Shown here in pieces: positions 16,615 to 27,269 of a DNA stretch of 64,000 bases (positions are counted from its first letter, which is position 1; each line of letters opens with the position of its first letter). Source of the DNA: Planktotalea arctica (GTDB lineage: Bacteria > Pseudomonadota > Alphaproteobacteria > Rhodobacterales > Rhodobacteraceae); assembly GCF_002105285.1 (NCBI RefSeq), contig NZ_MUHR01000005.1, positions 62,001-126,000 of the forward strand. Reading direction: 5' to 3'. The position numbers were made by a program, and so were the translations under genes. The notes below the pieces were generated by a model, which saw only the letters and a program-made list of their open reading frames with translations, was not told the origin of the DNA and did no database searches.

Positions 16615-17460
16615 CTATTTCTCCAGAAGTGAAAGGTCTTTGATCTGCGATGCGTCAATCTCGGCTGCTGTCTTTCTAGAAATCGTCGCGCTGTCGGTCA
16701 ATTGCTGGATGTAGGCGTCGACGACGTCCATGCGCACCTGTTGCTCCATTTCAGGGCGGACCTCGTCCAGATCGGGGGCATCTTTTGCGCGTGCATCGTT
16801 TAGTTTGATCACGTGCCAGCCAAATTGGGTTTTGATCGGAGCGGAGATTGCACCGACGTCCATGTCGAGAACAGCGGTTTCAAATTCGGGCACCATCATG
16901 CCGGGGCCAAACCAGCCAAGCGCACCGCCGCGAGGTCCGGAGGGGCCTGTCGACTTTTCTTTGGCGAGCTCTGCGAAATCTGCACCACCTTCGAGAGAGG
17001 TCACCAGCGCATTCGCCTCTTCTTCGGTTGCGACCAGAATATGTGAGGCATCGAATTCTTTTTCAGGCTCTACGCCGGCATATGCGGCGTCGTAGGCGGA
17101 TTTAACCGCATCTTCGGTCACTGCATCTTTGAGGACGCTGTCCATGTGCTCAGCCGCCATGAGCGAGCGCTGCTCGTTCTCGAGGGCGAGGCGCACACGG
17201 CGGGGCAAGTCAGTGCCGCCTGCCTGCGCCAGAACGGCCTGCTGGATCAACTGATCTAGAATACCGGTGAACAGCGCATCATCAGGCAATTGGCGGTATT
17301 GCTCTGGCAGCCCCGATCGCACCACGATCATGTGACCCATTGTGATATCAATGCCATTTACGGTGGCGATGACGGCATCTGCGCCGCTTTCGGCGTTCGC
17401 GGGCATCGCGAGGGACAGAGCAAAGGCTGCTGAGGCTAAGAATTGGGTGCGTTTTAACAT
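16615..17460 (-). CDS. periplasmic parvulin-type peptidyl-prolyl isomerase
   Basis: The protein has a Sec signal peptide (to about residue 23, ending PANAE), an N-terminal SurA/PrsA-like helical region and one parvulin domain around residues 135-230 (DASHILVATEEEA, GGALGWFGPGMMVPEFE, FGWHVIKLND). It would speed folding of exported or outer-membrane proteins in the periplasm. At 281 residues it is a one-domain relative of SurA/PpiD. First gene of an operon with argJ and mutT, a grouping that mixes functions, and divergent from secA with 175 bases between starts. That gap holds no motif I can name. Confidence 0.92.
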   Translation of the reverse strand: MLKRTQFLASAAFALSLAMPANAESGADAVIATVNGIDITMGHMIVVRSGLPEQYRQLPDDALFTGILDQLIQQAVLAQAGGTDLPRRVRLALENEQRSLMAAEHMDSVLKDAVTEDAVKSAYDAAYAGVEPEKEFDASHILVATEEEANALVTSLEGGADFAELAKEKSTGPSGPRGGALGWFGPGMMVPEFETAVLDMDVGAISAPIKTQFGWHVIKLNDARAKDAPDLDEVRPEMEQQVRMDVVDAYIQQLTDSATISRKTAAEIDASQIKDLSLLEK

Positions 17461-17635
17461 CGTTTATTCCTTGTTTCCTGCGCGATTCGTGCACGCCGTT
17501 GACACTGGCATAGCCGACCACTACATCGCTTTAAGGCCATAGTTCTGGCCGTCTTTCACTCTCGTATCTATGGGTTGCGTGCAAGGCGAGCAAGCAGAGC
17601 CTGAGCAGAAAGACGACAAGAATGGATGAGCGCAG

Positions 17636-20338
17636 ATGCTAGGACTCGGAAAAATCGCCAAAAAGGTCTTCGGAACGCCGAATGATCGCAAAGTGAAGGC
17701 AACGCGCCCTCTTGTCGACAAGATCAACGCGCTGGAGCCCGAGTTCGAGAAACTCAACGACGCGGGTCTTATCGAAAAGACAGAAGAGTTGAAGAAGCGC
17801 GCCTTGGGCGGTGAAAGTCTCGATGACTTGCTGCCTGAAGCCTTCGCCAACTGCCGCGAGGGTGCGCGCCGTGCGCTCGGTCTGCGCGCATTCGATACGC
17901 AGTTAATGGGTGGTATTTTCCTACATCAGGGCAATATTTCCGAGCAGAAGACCGGTGAGGGCAAAACGCTGACGGCGACCTTCGCGACCTATCTGAACGC
18001 GTTGACAGGCAAGGGCGTGCATATCGTCACGGTGAACGACTACCTTGCCAAACGTGACGCAGAGTGGATGTCCAACGTCTATAGCGCGCTGGGCCTTACG
18101 ACTGGCGTGATTTATCCCCAGCAGCCGGATGACGAAAAGAAAGCGGCCTATGCCTGCGACGTCACCTACGCAACGAACAACGAACTGGGGTTCGATTATC
18201 TGCGCGACAATATGAAGTCCGAGCTAAGCCAGATGTTCCAGCGCGATCATAACTTCGCAATCGTGGACGAGGTGGATTCGATCCTGATCGACGAGGCGCG
18301 CACGCCCTTGATCATTTCCGGTCCTGCCGCTGACCGTTCTGACCTATATATGTCGATGGATGTGATCATCCCGGAACTGAAGGATGAGCATTTCGCGCTT
18401 GATGAAAAGACGCGCAATGTGTCCTACACCGAAGAAGGTAACGAGTTTCTCGAGAACCTGCTTTTGGAAAAGGGTCTGCTGCCGGAGGGTCAGTCGCTTT
18501 ATGATCCTGAAAGCACGACACTTGTGCACCACGTCAATCAGGGCCTGCGTGCGCACAAGTTGTTCGCTAAAGACAAGGAATACATTGTACGCGACGGCGA
18601 AGTCGTTCTGGTGGACGAATTCACTGGCCGCATGATGACCGGGCGGCGCTTGTCCGACGGTCTGCACCAAGCCATCGAGGCGAAAGAGGGCTGCACGATC
18701 CAGCCGGAGAACGTCACGCTCGCGTCCGTCACGTTCCAGAACTACTTCCGCCTTTATGACAAGCTGGCCGGGATGACCGGTACAGCGATGACCGAGGCCG
18801 ATGAATTCACCGAAATCTACGGACTAGGTGTGGTCGAAGTGCCAACAAACCGCCCCATCGCGCGGATCGACGAGCATGATCAGGTGTTCCGCACCGCGAA
18901 AGAGAAATACGATGAAATCGTCGTGATCATTCGCGAGGCTCATGAAAAAGGTCAGCCCTGCCTTGTCGGCACGACCTCGATCGACAAATCCGAATTCCTG
19001 TCTGAACTTCTTACCGAAGCAGGCTTGCCACACAACGTCCTGAATGCACGACAGCACGAGCAGGAAGCGCAGATCATCGGTGACGCGGGCAAACTGGGCG
19101 CGATTACTATCGCGACGAACATGGCTGGACGCGGTACGGATATTCAGCTTGGCGGCAACGTCGAATTGAAAGTGTTGCAGGCGCTCGCAGCAGAGCCGGA
19201 GGCCGATCCCGAAGCGGTGCGCGCGCGTATCGAAGAGGAACATCAGGTCTGGCGCAAGAAGGTGCTTGAGGCCGGCGGCCTTTACATCATCGCGACCGAG
19301 CGTCACGAGAGCCGCCGCATCGACAACCAGCTGCGTGGCCGATCAGGGCGCCAAGGTGATCCGGGTCGTTCTGCGTTCTTCCTGTCGCTCGACGACGATT
19401 TGATGCGCATTTTTGGTTCCGAGCGTTTGGACAAGGTTCTGTCCTCGCTTGGCATGAAAGATGGTGAAGCGATCGTACATCCTTGGGTAAACAAATCGCT
19501 CGAACGCGCGCAGGCGAAGGTCGAGGGCCGTAACTTCGACATTCGTAAGCAGCTTTTGAAGTTCGACGACGTCATGAACGATCAGCGCAAGGTGATCTTT
19601 GGCCAGCGCCGCGAAATCATGGAAGCAAAGGATCTCTCCGAGATTACGCAGGACATGCGCTATCAGGTGATCGAAGACCTGATTGATCAATATATGCCGC
19701 CCAAGACCTATGCCGATCAGTGGGATATGGAGGGGCTGCACACTGCTGTGCGCGAGGCGATCAATATCGACGTACCCCTGCAGGACTGGGGCCATGAGGA
19801 AGGCGCGGATGACGATGTGATCCGTGATCGCTTGGAAAAGGCAGCAGACGAATCAATGGCGCAAAAGGCAGCGGCCTTTGGCCCTGAGAACATGCGCCAG
19901 ATCGAAAAGCAGGTTTTGCTCCAGACGATTGACGGCAAATGGCGTGAGCATCTTGTGACGCTTGAGCATCTTCGCTCTGTCGTCGGATTTCGCGGCTATG
20001 CGCAGCGTGATCCGCTGAACGAGTATAAGAACGAAAGTTTCCAATTGTTCGAGACCATGCTCGACTCCCTGCGCACTGAAGTGACGCAAAAGCTTGGCCA
20101 GGTACGTCCAATGACCGAAGAAGAGCAGGCTGCAATGCTGGCTGAAGTTCAGGCGCAGCAGGCGCTTATGCAAGAGGCCGCGCGCGAGTCTTCTGCGGAG
20201 GCGTCCCAATCGCCCGTGCCCGAGGTTTTAGGATTTGACGAAACGGATAGCTCGACATGGGGCGATCCGGGCCGCAACGATCCTTGCCCCTGTGGGTCCG
20301 GGAAGAAGTTCAAGCACTGTCATGGTCGTCTGGGCTAG
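17636..20338 (+). CDS. secA: preprotein translocase ATPase SecA
   Basis: Motor of Sec-dependent export, working with SecYEG at the inner membrane. The 900-residue protein has Walker A ([12 protein letters not shown] near residue 105), the DEAD-like segment [20 protein letters not shown] near 205, motif [11 protein letters not shown] near 500, [13 protein letters not shown]-like motif VI ([16 protein letters not shown]), and a C-terminal zinc-binding tail ([14 protein letters not shown]) that binds SecB or lipids. Start at ATG 17636. The two genes that follow on the same strand encode exported proteins. Confidence 0.98.
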   Translation: MLGLGKIAKKVFGTPNDRKVKATRPLVDKINALEPEFEKLNDAGLIEKTEELKKRALGGESLDDLLPEAFANCREGARRALGLRAFDTQLMGGIFLHQGNISEQKTGEGKTLTATFATYLNALTGKGVHIVTVNDYLAKRDAEWMSNVYSALGLTTGVIYPQQPDDEKKAAYACDVTYATNNELGFDYLRDNMKSELSQMFQRDHNFAIVDEVDSILIDEARTPLIISGPAADRSDLYMSMDVIIPELKDEHFALDEKTRNVSYTEEGNEFLENLLLEKGLLPEGQSLYDPESTTLVHHVNQGLRAHKLFAKDKEYIVRDGEVVLVDEFTGRMMTGRRLSDGLHQAIEAKEGCTIQPENVTLASVTFQNYFRLYDKLAGMTGTAMTEADEFTEIYGLGVVEVPTNRPIARIDEHDQVFRTAKEKYDEIVVIIREAHEKGQPCLVGTTSIDKSEFLSELLTEAGLPHNVLNARQHEQEAQIIGDAGKLGAITIATNMAGRGTDIQLGGNVELKVLQALAAEPEADPEAVRARIEEEHQVWRKKVLEAGGLYIIATERHESRRIDNQLRGRSGRQGDPGRSAFFLSLDDDLMRIFGSERLDKVLSSLGMKDGEAIVHPWVNKSLERAQAKVEGRNFDIRKQLLKFDDVMNDQRKVIFGQRREIMEAKDLSEITQDMRYQVIEDLIDQYMPPKTYADQWDMEGLHTAVREAINIDVPLQDWGHEEGADDDVIRDRLEKAADESMAQKAAAFGPENMRQIEKQVLLQTIDGKWREHLVTLEHLRSVVGFRGYAQRDPLNEYKNESFQLFETMLDSLRTEVTQKLGQVRPMTEEEQAAMLAEVQAQQALMQEAARESSAEASQSPVPEVLGFDETDSSTWGDPGRNDPCPCGSGKKFKHCHGRLG

Positions 20339-20463
20339 GGGCTGAACCCAATCAAGGCAAAACTGCGATGGTGGCCTGAAAGAGTCCTTGCCACCGTCCA
20401 ATTCTTGCCCTGTTTCAGGGCGACATATGCCTCTGAACAGACATCCCGTCGGAGGGTAGTATC

Positions 20464-21498
20464 ATGGATATTAAACGGATTGTTATGGCTGGTGGTGTAC
20501 TTGCAACAGCAGGTGCCATCGGCTTTGTGATGCAAAACGGTGAATCAGCCAAAGCACGCTATGCAGGTGCGTCCATACCGGACATATCTGGCACGGCGAG
20601 CGAGCCCTTGCAGGTGACTGATATCACGCTTACCTCTGCCGTGGCCGATACTGTCGCGGCGCAAACATCGCGCAGCGAGTTGCAGGAACAAAGTATCGCA
20701 GAGGCCGCGATCGGCGCCCCCGAGCAAGAAACAATCGCCCCCGAGATCGAAATGGCAGCCTTGGGTGATCCCATCGCTTTGGAAGTGGTTGAGCCCGAGT
20801 TTGCTCCGCCCGTATCCTTGTGCAGCATCGAAATGACGGCCGAAGCTTCTGCGGCGGCGATGGTCGATCTGTCGCTCAGCGCGGCGTGTTACCCCAACGA
20901 GCGTGTGACGTTCCATCACAACGGAATGATGTTTACCGAAGCGACGGATGAAACTGGAAATTTGAACCTGAGCGTTCCTGCGCTTTCCGAAAATGCGGTC
21001 TTTATCGTATCTTTCGCCAATGGCGAGGGCGCACTTGCAAATACCAAAGTCCCCTCGCTTGAATTTTATGACCGCATGGTCGTGCAGTCCAAAGCGTCTA
21101 GCGGGTTGCATATTAACGCGTTTGAATTTGGCGCAGCCTACCGCGACGAAGGGCATGTAAACGCCAATTCGGGACGCACCATGGCTGACGCGGCCAAGGG
21201 TCATGGTGGGTTTATCACATCGCTTGGCGATGGCGTTCAAGGCGAAGCGCTGGTCGCGGAGGTCTATACCTTCCCGATCGAGACCGCGCAAAAGCAGGGC
21301 GATGTGCATGTTTCCGTCGATGCAGAAGTCACGACCGCCAATTGTGGCTTGCGGATCGAGGCGCAAACCCTCGAAGTACGCCGCGCCAGTGCGATGAAGG
21401 TTCAGGATGTGACTTTGCCGATCCCGGCATGTGATGCGGTTGGAGATTTTCTGGTGTTGCAAAATCTGATACAAGACTTGAAAGTTGCGCGTAACTAG
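20464..21498 (+). CDS. membrane-anchored envelope protein of unknown function
   Basis: The 344-residue protein has an N-terminal hydrophobic helix (IVMAGGVLATAGAIGFVM), a low-complexity acidic Ala/Glu/Pro stretch (about 40-115) and a globular C-terminal part with four cysteines (C119, one in SAACYPNE, one in TTANCGLRIE, one in IPACDAV) that may form disulfides in the periplasm. Start ATG 20464 has GGAGGG seven bases upstream. I do not recognise a domain with confidence. It lies 125 bases after secA and overlaps only a spurious start of the next gene. The gap before it has two hairpins (GGTGGC..GCCACC and GCCCTG-TTT-CAGGGC) without U-tracts. Confidence 0.75.
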   Translation: MDIKRIVMAGGVLATAGAIGFVMQNGESAKARYAGASIPDISGTASEPLQVTDITLTSAVADTVAAQTSRSELQEQSIAEAAIGAPEQETIAPEIEMAALGDPIALEVVEPEFAPPVSLCSIEMTAEASAAAMVDLSLSAACYPNERVTFHHNGMMFTEATDETGNLNLSVPALSENAVFIVSFANGEGALANTKVPSLEFYDRMVVQSKASSGLHINAFEFGAAYRDEGHVNANSGRTMADAAKGHGGFITSLGDGVQGEALVAEVYTFPIETAQKQGDVHVSVDAEVTTANCGLRIEAQTLEVRRASAMKVQDVTLPIPACDAVGDFLVLQNLIQDLKVARN

Positions 21499-21526
21499 GC
21501 GCGCGACACTCGGGGCTGAAAAAGCT

Positions 21527-23086
21527 ATGGCTATTCACCGTGCGGCGAAATTAGCCGCATTTTTCTTTTTATTGCTCACCGTCCCCTTGGCGGCGCAAGA
21601 TGTGACCCTGACATCCCCCGATGGCTCTGTCGAAATCAATGGCACGTTGCTGGGCTTTGACGGTGATTTTTACCGCGTCGAAACGATTTATGGTGAATTG
21701 ACGGTCGATGGAACGGGCGTTAACTGCGCTGGACCGGCCTGCCCTGATTTGCAAAACTACGTGGCACAGCTCTCCGTATCCGGCTCGGCCACAATCGGCG
21801 AAGTGCTAATGCCCGCGCTGATCGAAGGTTTCGCCTTGCAGTTCGGTTATGTGGCTGAGCGCACTAGGGTCAATTCCACCCATTTCACCTATAGTTTGCG
21901 TAACAAGGCTGATCAAACTTTGCTCGGGACATTCGAATTTCGGGTGACGAATACGGACGAAGGCTTTGCCGATCTGTTGGCGGACGAAGCGGATATCGTC
22001 ATGTCGCTGCGTGAAATTCGCCTGACGGAAAATCGCCGCGCAACGGAGGCTGGATTGGGTGATTTGACGGGGCAGAACCGCAGTCGCGTTTTGGCGCTTG
22101 ATGCTATGGTGGCGATTACCGCGCCGGGTAATCCGGTTGATGCGATTTCCCCGGCAGTACTTGCGCGCGTCTTTGCCGGTCGCGTGACCAATTGGAGCCA
22201 GCTTGGCGGCCCTGATGCGCCGATTTCGGTGCATTTGCGCGATCCGAAATCTGGTCTGTCCCAAGCGGTGCAGGATCGCTTGATGGCGCCGGCGGGTTTG
22301 GTTCTAGACAGTCGAATTCTCCGCCATCCTACCAATAAGGCGCTGACGCAAGCGGTGACAAACGATCCTTTTGCTATCGGGATTTCCAGCTATTCGGAAA
22401 CGGGGAACACCGATGTTCTGGTCCTGACGGGCACCTGTGGTTTTTCGCTGCGCGCAGGACGCGTCACGATCAAGACCGAGGATTATCCGCTGACTGCACC
22501 TATGTTCCTCTATATTCCCGCGCGTCGGTTGCCGCAATTGGCGCGCGAATTTCTGACCTATACGCGTTCTCCCTCGGCGCAAATTGTGATCCGCCGTGCG
22601 GGGTTTGTGGATCAGGCACCAGAGGAGTTATCAATCAACCAGCAAGGCGACCGCTTTGCCAACGCAATCTCTTTAATCGGGACCGAAATTGATCTGAGCG
22701 AAGTGAAACGCCTGGTGGAAGTGCTCTCTCCGATGAAACGCCTTAGTACGTCGTTCCGGTTTCGTGCAGGATCAAGCGCATTGGATGCGCAGTCCTTGTC
22801 GAATGTACAGCAATTGGCCCGCGCAATCGAGACGGGTGTTTATGACGAGCGCGCAATAAAGTTTGTCGGGTTCAGCGACGGGCAGGGCTCGGCTGACGCC
22901 AATCATCGTATTGCGGAGCAACGCGCGCGCGCCGTATTGGCTGCGGTCAAGCAGGCGGCGGAAACGGTCGATCTGAACGAGTTGGACATCACCGTCGATG
23001 CCTTTGGCGAAGCGCTTCCCATGGCCTGTGATGACAGTGCCTGGGGGCGCCAAGTGAACCGCCGCGTCGAGGTCTGGGTGCGTTAA
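21527..23086 (+). CDS. PstS-like substrate-binding domain fused to OmpA-like domain
   Basis: The protein begins with a signal peptide (to about residue 24, ending LAAQD), followed by a region of about 75 residues, then a PstS/periplasmic binding-protein-like domain (about 90-360, with GSATIGEVLMPALIEGF, VTNWSQLGG, PFAIGISSYSE), and ends with an OmpA/MotB peptidoglycan-binding domain (FRFRAGSSALDAQS, FSDGQGSADANHRIAEQRA, NRRVEVWVR). The OmpA part would tie it to the cell wall, so free diffusion as an ABC-transport binding protein is unlikely. Start at ATG 21527; upstream in-frame codons overlap the previous gene. Its stop overlaps the stop of radC on the other strand by four bases. Confidence 0.85.
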   Translation: MAIHRAAKLAAFFFLLLTVPLAAQDVTLTSPDGSVEINGTLLGFDGDFYRVETIYGELTVDGTGVNCAGPACPDLQNYVAQLSVSGSATIGEVLMPALIEGFALQFGYVAERTRVNSTHFTYSLRNKADQTLLGTFEFRVTNTDEGFADLLADEADIVMSLREIRLTENRRATEAGLGDLTGQNRSRVLALDAMVAITAPGNPVDAISPAVLARVFAGRVTNWSQLGGPDAPISVHLRDPKSGLSQAVQDRLMAPAGLVLDSRILRHPTNKALTQAVTNDPFAIGISSYSETGNTDVLVLTGTCGFSLRAGRVTIKTEDYPLTAPMFLYIPARRLPQLAREFLTYTRSPSAQIVIRRAGFVDQAPEELSINQQGDRFANAISLIGTEIDLSEVKRLVEVLSPMKRLSTSFRFRAGSSALDAQSLSNVQQLARAIETGVYDERAIKFVGFSDGQGSADANHRIAEQRARAVLAAVKQAAETVDLNELDITVDAFGEALPMACDDSAWGRQVNRRVEVWVR

Positions 23087-23844
23087 AGCAGCCCGTTGCT
23101 CACGAAACTGGTTTCGCCTGTGGCACCGATGATCAGATGATCATGCAATGTTATTGAAAGGCTATCAGCCGCTTGTTTGATCAGCTTTGTCATTTCGATA
23201 TCGCTGGGCGAGGGTGTCGGATCGCCGGAAGGGTGGTTGTGCACGAGGATGATGGCGCAGGAGTTCAGCTCCAGCGCGCGTTTCAGCACCTCGCGCGGAT
23301 AGACTGGAACGTGGTCCACAGTGCCGACGCCCAGAACCTCATCTGCGATCAGCATGTTGCGCCGATCCAAAAACAGAACGCGAAACTCTTCGGTTTCCTT
23401 GTGGGCGAGCGTAGTGCGACAGTAGTGCAACACAGCATCCCAGCTGGAGATGAGCGGGCGATGGGTGATGCGTGCCTTGGCGACCCGCTTGGATGCGGCT
23501 TGAACCAGCTTGAGATCCTGCGCCGCGGGTGCGCCGATCAACGCCTCGAGCCGAGCCGTATCCGCTGCAAACGCACTGGCGATGCCACCGAATTCTTCGA
23601 GCAATTTGCGCGCAAGCGGTTCGGTATCCTTGCGTGGGGACGAGGCGAGCATGATCAGCTCGAGTATCTCAGCATCGTTGAGATGATCCCCGCCATGATC
23701 TTGAAATCTCGCGCGCAGGGCAATGCGGCGATCGCGCAATGCGCTATCCAAAAGCCTGAGGCGTTGGCAAGAAGGTGCTTCAGCGCGGCGCGCATCAAAA
23801 GTAGGGGCGGTGACATCGGTGAACTGTGTGTGTTGAATGCTCAT
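23083..23844 (-). CDS. radC: RadC family JAB/MPN-domain protein
   Basis: The 253-residue protein has an N-terminal UPF0758 region (about 30-120) and a C-terminal JAB1/MPN zinc-peptidase-like domain with the metal motif HNHPSGDPTPSPSD and an upstream Glu. It was named for DNA repair from an E. coli mutant later traced to another gene, so its true function is uncertain; relatives in other bacteria are linked to competence or mobile elements. Its stop overlaps the stop of the OmpA-fusion gene. Upstream lies the dnaJ terminator. Confidence 0.92.
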   Translation of the reverse strand: MSIQHTQFTDVTAPTFDARRAEAPSCQRLRLLDSALRDRRIALRARFQDHGGDHLNDAEILELIMLASSPRKDTEPLARKLLEEFGGIASAFAADTARLEALIGAPAAQDLKLVQAASKRVAKARITHRPLISSWDAVLHYCRTTLAHKETEEFRVLFLDRRNMLIADEVLGVGTVDHVPVYPREVLKRALELNSCAIILVHNHPSGDPTPSPSDIEMTKLIKQAADSLSITLHDHLIIGATGETSFVSNGLL

Positions 23845-23887
23845 GCGACCTTGATCGGCCGATTCGATAAATTTTAGGTTAACGCAT

Positions 23888-23924
23888 AAAAAAAAGCCCG
23901 GCTCAGTTCGTGCCGGCCGGGCTT
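23888..23924 (-). terminator. rho-independent terminator of dnaK-dnaJ
   Basis: On the minus strand an 8-bp stem AGCCCGGC / GCCGGGCT with a 13-base loop is followed by eight T. It starts about 26 bases after the dnaJ stop. Confidence 0.93.
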
Positions 23925-23949
23925 GGTGTCTTCATATGCTCTAGATGGA

Positions 23950-25098
23950 TTAGCTTTTCATGCTGTCCCAGAAGGATTTGACCGAAGAAAAGAAACTTTT
24001 GCTTTCGGGATTGTTGTCCTCAGAGAGGTCTTCGAATTCCTTGAGCAGTTCTTTCTGGCGGGAAGTCAAGTTCACAGGTGTTTCCACCGCCAGTTCGATG
24101 AACATATCCCCTGTGCCCGCGCCGCGCAGGGCTGGCATGCCTTTGCCGCGAAGACGCATTTGGCGCCCTGATTGGCTGCCCGCAGGAATTTTCACACGAC
24201 TTCGCCCACCGTCGATCGTCGGCACTTCGATATCTCCGCCTAGTGCCGCAGAGGCCATGGACACAGGAACATTGCAGAAGAGGTTCGGGCCTTCGCGCTC
24301 GAACAGCTTATGCTTGGCGACCTCGATAAAGATGTAGAGATCGCCCGCTGGACCGCCACGCATGCCAGCTTCGCCCTCGCCGCCAAGGCGAATACGGGTG
24401 CCGGTTTCGACGCCGGCCGGGATGTTCACACTGAGCGAACGGTCCTTTTCGACGCGCCCCTGACCACCGCAGGATTTGCAGGGGTTTTTGATGATCTGGC
24501 CCATGCCCGAACATGTGGGGCAGGTTCGCTCAACGGTGAAAAACCCTTGCTGTGCGCGCACTTTTCCCATGCCCGAACACGTCGGACAGCCCGTAGGCTC
24601 TGCGCCGCCATCTGCGCCCGTGCCCTCGCAAGAGGTGCAGTTTACCGCGGTGGGAACGTTAATGGTTTTTTGCATGCCTGCGAAAGCGTCTTCAAGCGTG
24701 ACGCGTAGGTTGTAGCGCAGATCAGAACCGCGCGCCGCGCGATTGCGTGCGCCTCCGCCACCACGTTGCCCTCCCATAAAATCGCCGAACAGGTCATCAA
24801 AAACGTCTGAAAAGGCAGATGAAAAATCACCCTGACCGCCGCCACCGCGTTGGCCGCCGCCGCCCATTCCACCCTCGAATGCAGCATGACCATAACGATC
24901 ATAGGCCGCTTTTTTGTCAGCGTCTTTCAGGACTTCATAGGCTTCGTTGGCTTCTTTGAAGAGACCTTCGGATGCGGGGTTGTCGGCATTGCGATCGGGG
25001 TGAAGCTCCTTGGCTTTCTTGCGATAGCCCTTCTTGATTTCGTCGGCAGACGCACCTTTGGCTACGCCTAGAACGTCGTAATAGTCTTTCTTTGACAT
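23950..25098 (-). CDS. dnaJ: chaperone DnaJ (Hsp40)
   Basis: Co-chaperone that loads clients onto DnaK and triggers its ATPase. The 382-residue protein has a J domain with HPD ([11 protein letters not shown]), a Gly-rich linker ([13 protein letters not shown]), four zinc-finger repeats of the CXXCXGXG type ([16 protein letters not shown] twice, CKSCGGQG) and the C-terminal client-binding domains. The start is ATG 25098 directly after a GGAGGA ribosome site; the open frame continues nine codons further. It follows dnaK by 84 bases with a hairpin in the gap that may lower dnaJ expression. Confidence 0.97.
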   Translation of the reverse strand: MSKKDYYDVLGVAKGASADEIKKGYRKKAKELHPDRNADNPASEGLFKEANEAYEVLKDADKKAAYDRYGHAAFEGGMGGGGQRGGGGQGDFSSAFSDVFDDLFGDFMGGQRGGGGARNRAARGSDLRYNLRVTLEDAFAGMQKTINVPTAVNCTSCEGTGADGGAEPTGCPTCSGMGKVRAQQGFFTVERTCPTCSGMGQIIKNPCKSCGGQGRVEKDRSLSVNIPAGVETGTRIRLGGEGEAGMRGGPAGDLYIFIEVAKHKLFEREGPNLFCNVPVSMASAALGGDIEVPTIDGGRSRVKIPAGSQSGRQMRLRGKGMPALRGAGTGDMFIELAVETPVNLTSRQKELLKEFEDLSEDNNPESKSFFSSVKSFWDSMKS

Positions 25099-25126
25099 AT
25101 TAAATCCTCCTTTGAGGAAACGCATT

Positions 25127-25154
25127 GGGCCGACCCGGTGAAACAGGCCGGCCC
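25127..25154 (-). promoter_or_regulatory. intergenic hairpin between dnaK and dnaJ
   Basis: On the minus strand GGGCCGGCC and GGTCGGCCC can form a 9-bp stem (one mismatch) with a 10-base loop. No U-run follows, so it is more likely an RNA processing or stability element than a terminator. Confidence 0.45.
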
Positions 25155-25182
25155 TTTAGGGTATTCACGCTGTGCGCGCGAC

Positions 25183-27096
25183 CTACCCGCGCTTTTTGTC
25201 GTCGTTCAGGTCTTCGAAGTCGGCATCAACAATGTCGTCTTCTTCTGGCCCGGCGTCTGCAGCCATCGGCTCGTCGCCTTCCTGCTCCTGGCTGGACTTG
25301 TAGATCGCCTCGCCAAGCTTCATTGCGGCTTCAGTGACGTTCTGGATGCCGGATTTGATCTTGTCGGCGTTCTCTGTCTCCAGCTCGTCCTTGAGCGCGG
25401 CAATTGCCAACTCGATCGCTTCGACGGTTGTCGGATCGACCTTGTCGGAGTGCTCTTCCACGGACTTTTCAGTCGAGTGGATGAGGCTTTCTGCCTGGTT
25501 CTTCGCTTCGATGAGGCTACGACGCTCTTTATCGGCATCCGCGTTCTCTTCGGCGTCCTTGACCATCTTTTCGATGTCATCATCGGATAGACCGCCAGAG
25601 GCCTGGATCGTGATCTTCTGTTCTTTACCTGTGCCCTTATCCATCGCGCCTACGGCAACGATGCCGTTTGCGTCGATATCAAACGTGACTTCGATCTGTG
25701 GCAAACCACGCGGTGCAGGCGGGATGTTCTCAAGATTGAACTGACCGAGCATCTTGTTGTCGGATGCCATTTCACGTTCGCCCTGGAACACACGGATCGT
25801 GACTGCACTTTGGCTGTCTTCGGCCGTCGAAAAAATCTGCGACTTTTTCGTGGGGATCGTTGTGTTGCGATCGATCAAGCGCGTGAACACACCGCCAAGC
25901 GTCTCAATCCCGAGGGACAACGGCGTGACGTCCAGAAGAACAACGTCTTTGACGTCGCCCTGCAAAACACCGGCCTGAATGGCCGCGCCCATCGCAACAA
26001 CCTCGTCAGGGTTCACACCCTTATGTGGCTCTTTACCGAAGAACTTGGTTACTTCCTCAACAACGCGGGGCATACGTGTCATGCCGCCAACAAGGACGAT
26101 TTCGTCGATGTCAGTTGTTTTCAGGCCCGCATCCTTAAGCGCTGCTTGGCAAGGCTTGATGGATGCTTTGATCAGATCGGACACAAGGCTTTCCAGTTTC
26201 GCGCGCGTCAGCTTCATAACCATGTGCAGCGGCTGACCGCCTTTTGGGTCCATGGAGATAAAGGGCTGATTGATCTCTGTCTGGTTGGCAGAGGACAATT
26301 CGATCTTTGCCTTTTCAGCCGCTTCTTTCAAACGCTGAAGCGCCATTTTGTCTTTGGTAAGATCGACGCCGTTCTCTTTTTTGAACTCGCCCGCAAGATA
26401 ATTAACGATGCGCATGTCGAAGTCTTCACCGCCAAGGAACGTGTCGCCGTTGGTGGATTTCACTTCGAAAAGGCCATCGTCAATCTCGAGGATCGTGACG
26501 TCGAATGTACCGCCGCCGAGGTCATACACCGCAATGGTGTGCGTGTTTTCTTTGTCGAGACCATAAGCAAGCGCAGCCGCTGTGGGCTCGTTGATGATGC
26601 GCAGCACTTCGAGGCCGGCAATTTTGCCTGCGTCTTTGGTCGCTTGGCGCTGGGCGTCGTTGAAATACGCAGGAACGGTGATAACCGCTTGCGTGACGTC
26701 CTCGCCCAGATAGCTCTCGGCGGTCTCTTTCATCTTGCCGAGGATGAACGCGGAAATCTGGCTTGGGGAGTATTTCTCGCCCTTGGCTTCGACCCATGCG
26801 TCACCGTTTCCACCGTCAACGACGTTGAAGGGCAGGTTTTTCATGTCTTTCTTAAGGTGCTCGTCATCATAACGGCGCCCGATCAGGCGCTTTACGCCAA
26901 AGACTGTGTTGTCCGGGTTCGTGACGGCCTGACGTTTCGCAGGCTGGCCGACGAGGCGCTCGTCATCTGTGAAGGCAACGATCGACGGTGTCGTGCGCGT
27001 GCCTTCTGCGTTCTCGATCACGCGGGGCTGAGAGCCGTCCATGATGGAAACGCAACTGTTTGTCGTTCCGAGGTCGATACCAATAACTTTGGCCAT
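25183..27096 (-). CDS. dnaK: chaperone DnaK (Hsp70)
   Basis: ATP-dependent chaperone for protein folding and heat shock, working with DnaJ and GrpE in the cytoplasm. The 637-residue protein begins [16 protein letters not shown] (phosphate-1 loop), has [16 protein letters not shown] and [14 protein letters not shown] in the nucleotide domain, the substrate domain after about residue 390 and an acidic tail ([15 protein letters not shown]). The start is ATG 27096 with AAGGGA upstream; the longer open frame is not family-like. An RpoH-type promoter lies at 27209-27237, so heat induction is expected. Confidence 0.98.
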   Translation of the reverse strand: MAKVIGIDLGTTNSCVSIMDGSQPRVIENAEGTRTTPSIVAFTDDERLVGQPAKRQAVTNPDNTVFGVKRLIGRRYDDEHLKKDMKNLPFNVVDGGNGDAWVEAKGEKYSPSQISAFILGKMKETAESYLGEDVTQAVITVPAYFNDAQRQATKDAGKIAGLEVLRIINEPTAAALAYGLDKENTHTIAVYDLGGGTFDVTILEIDDGLFEVKSTNGDTFLGGEDFDMRIVNYLAGEFKKENGVDLTKDKMALQRLKEAAEKAKIELSSANQTEINQPFISMDPKGGQPLHMVMKLTRAKLESLVSDLIKASIKPCQAALKDAGLKTTDIDEIVLVGGMTRMPRVVEEVTKFFGKEPHKGVNPDEVVAMGAAIQAGVLQGDVKDVVLLDVTPLSLGIETLGGVFTRLIDRNTTIPTKKSQIFSTAEDSQSAVTIRVFQGEREMASDNKMLGQFNLENIPPAPRGLPQIEVTFDIDANGIVAVGAMDKGTGKEQKITIQASGGLSDDDIEKMVKDAEENADADKERRSLIEAKNQAESLIHSTEKSVEEHSDKVDPTTVEAIELAIAALKDELETENADKIKSGIQNVTEAAMKLGEAIYKSSQEQEGDEPMAADAGPEEDDIVDADFEDLNDDKKRG

Positions 27097-27208
27097 TTTT
27101 TTGATCCCTTTTAGCTTCAAGGCGATGTCACGAGACGCAAACCCGTTATGGCATCCGCGCCCCGATTGGTTACTGACCTGCAAAGGTGCAAATCAACGTT
27201 CGAGGGGT

Positions 27209-27237
27209 ATATAAGGAGCGTAAATGGGTGCTGCAAG
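27209..27237 (-). promoter_or_regulatory. RpoH (heat-shock) promoter of dnaK
   Basis: On the minus strand CTTG, 18 bases and CTTATAT match the alphaproteobacterial RpoH consensus (CTTG, 17-18 bases, CYTATNT) as I know it. It lies about 110 bases before the dnaK ATG. It overlaps the upstream region of the divergent AlkB-like gene, which argues for the later start at 27270 for that gene. Confidence 0.7.
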
Positions 27238-27269
27238 CGTTGCGAGACCACTCATTTTGGGAATCCGCC

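Noticed and set aside
20545-21474. Open frame of 309 codons on the minus strand
   Set aside because: Antisense to the envelope protein at 20464, which has a good ribosome site and signal helix.
25810-27114. Open frame of 434 codons on the plus strand
   Set aside because: Antisense to dnaK; dnaK has full family motifs over the same bases.
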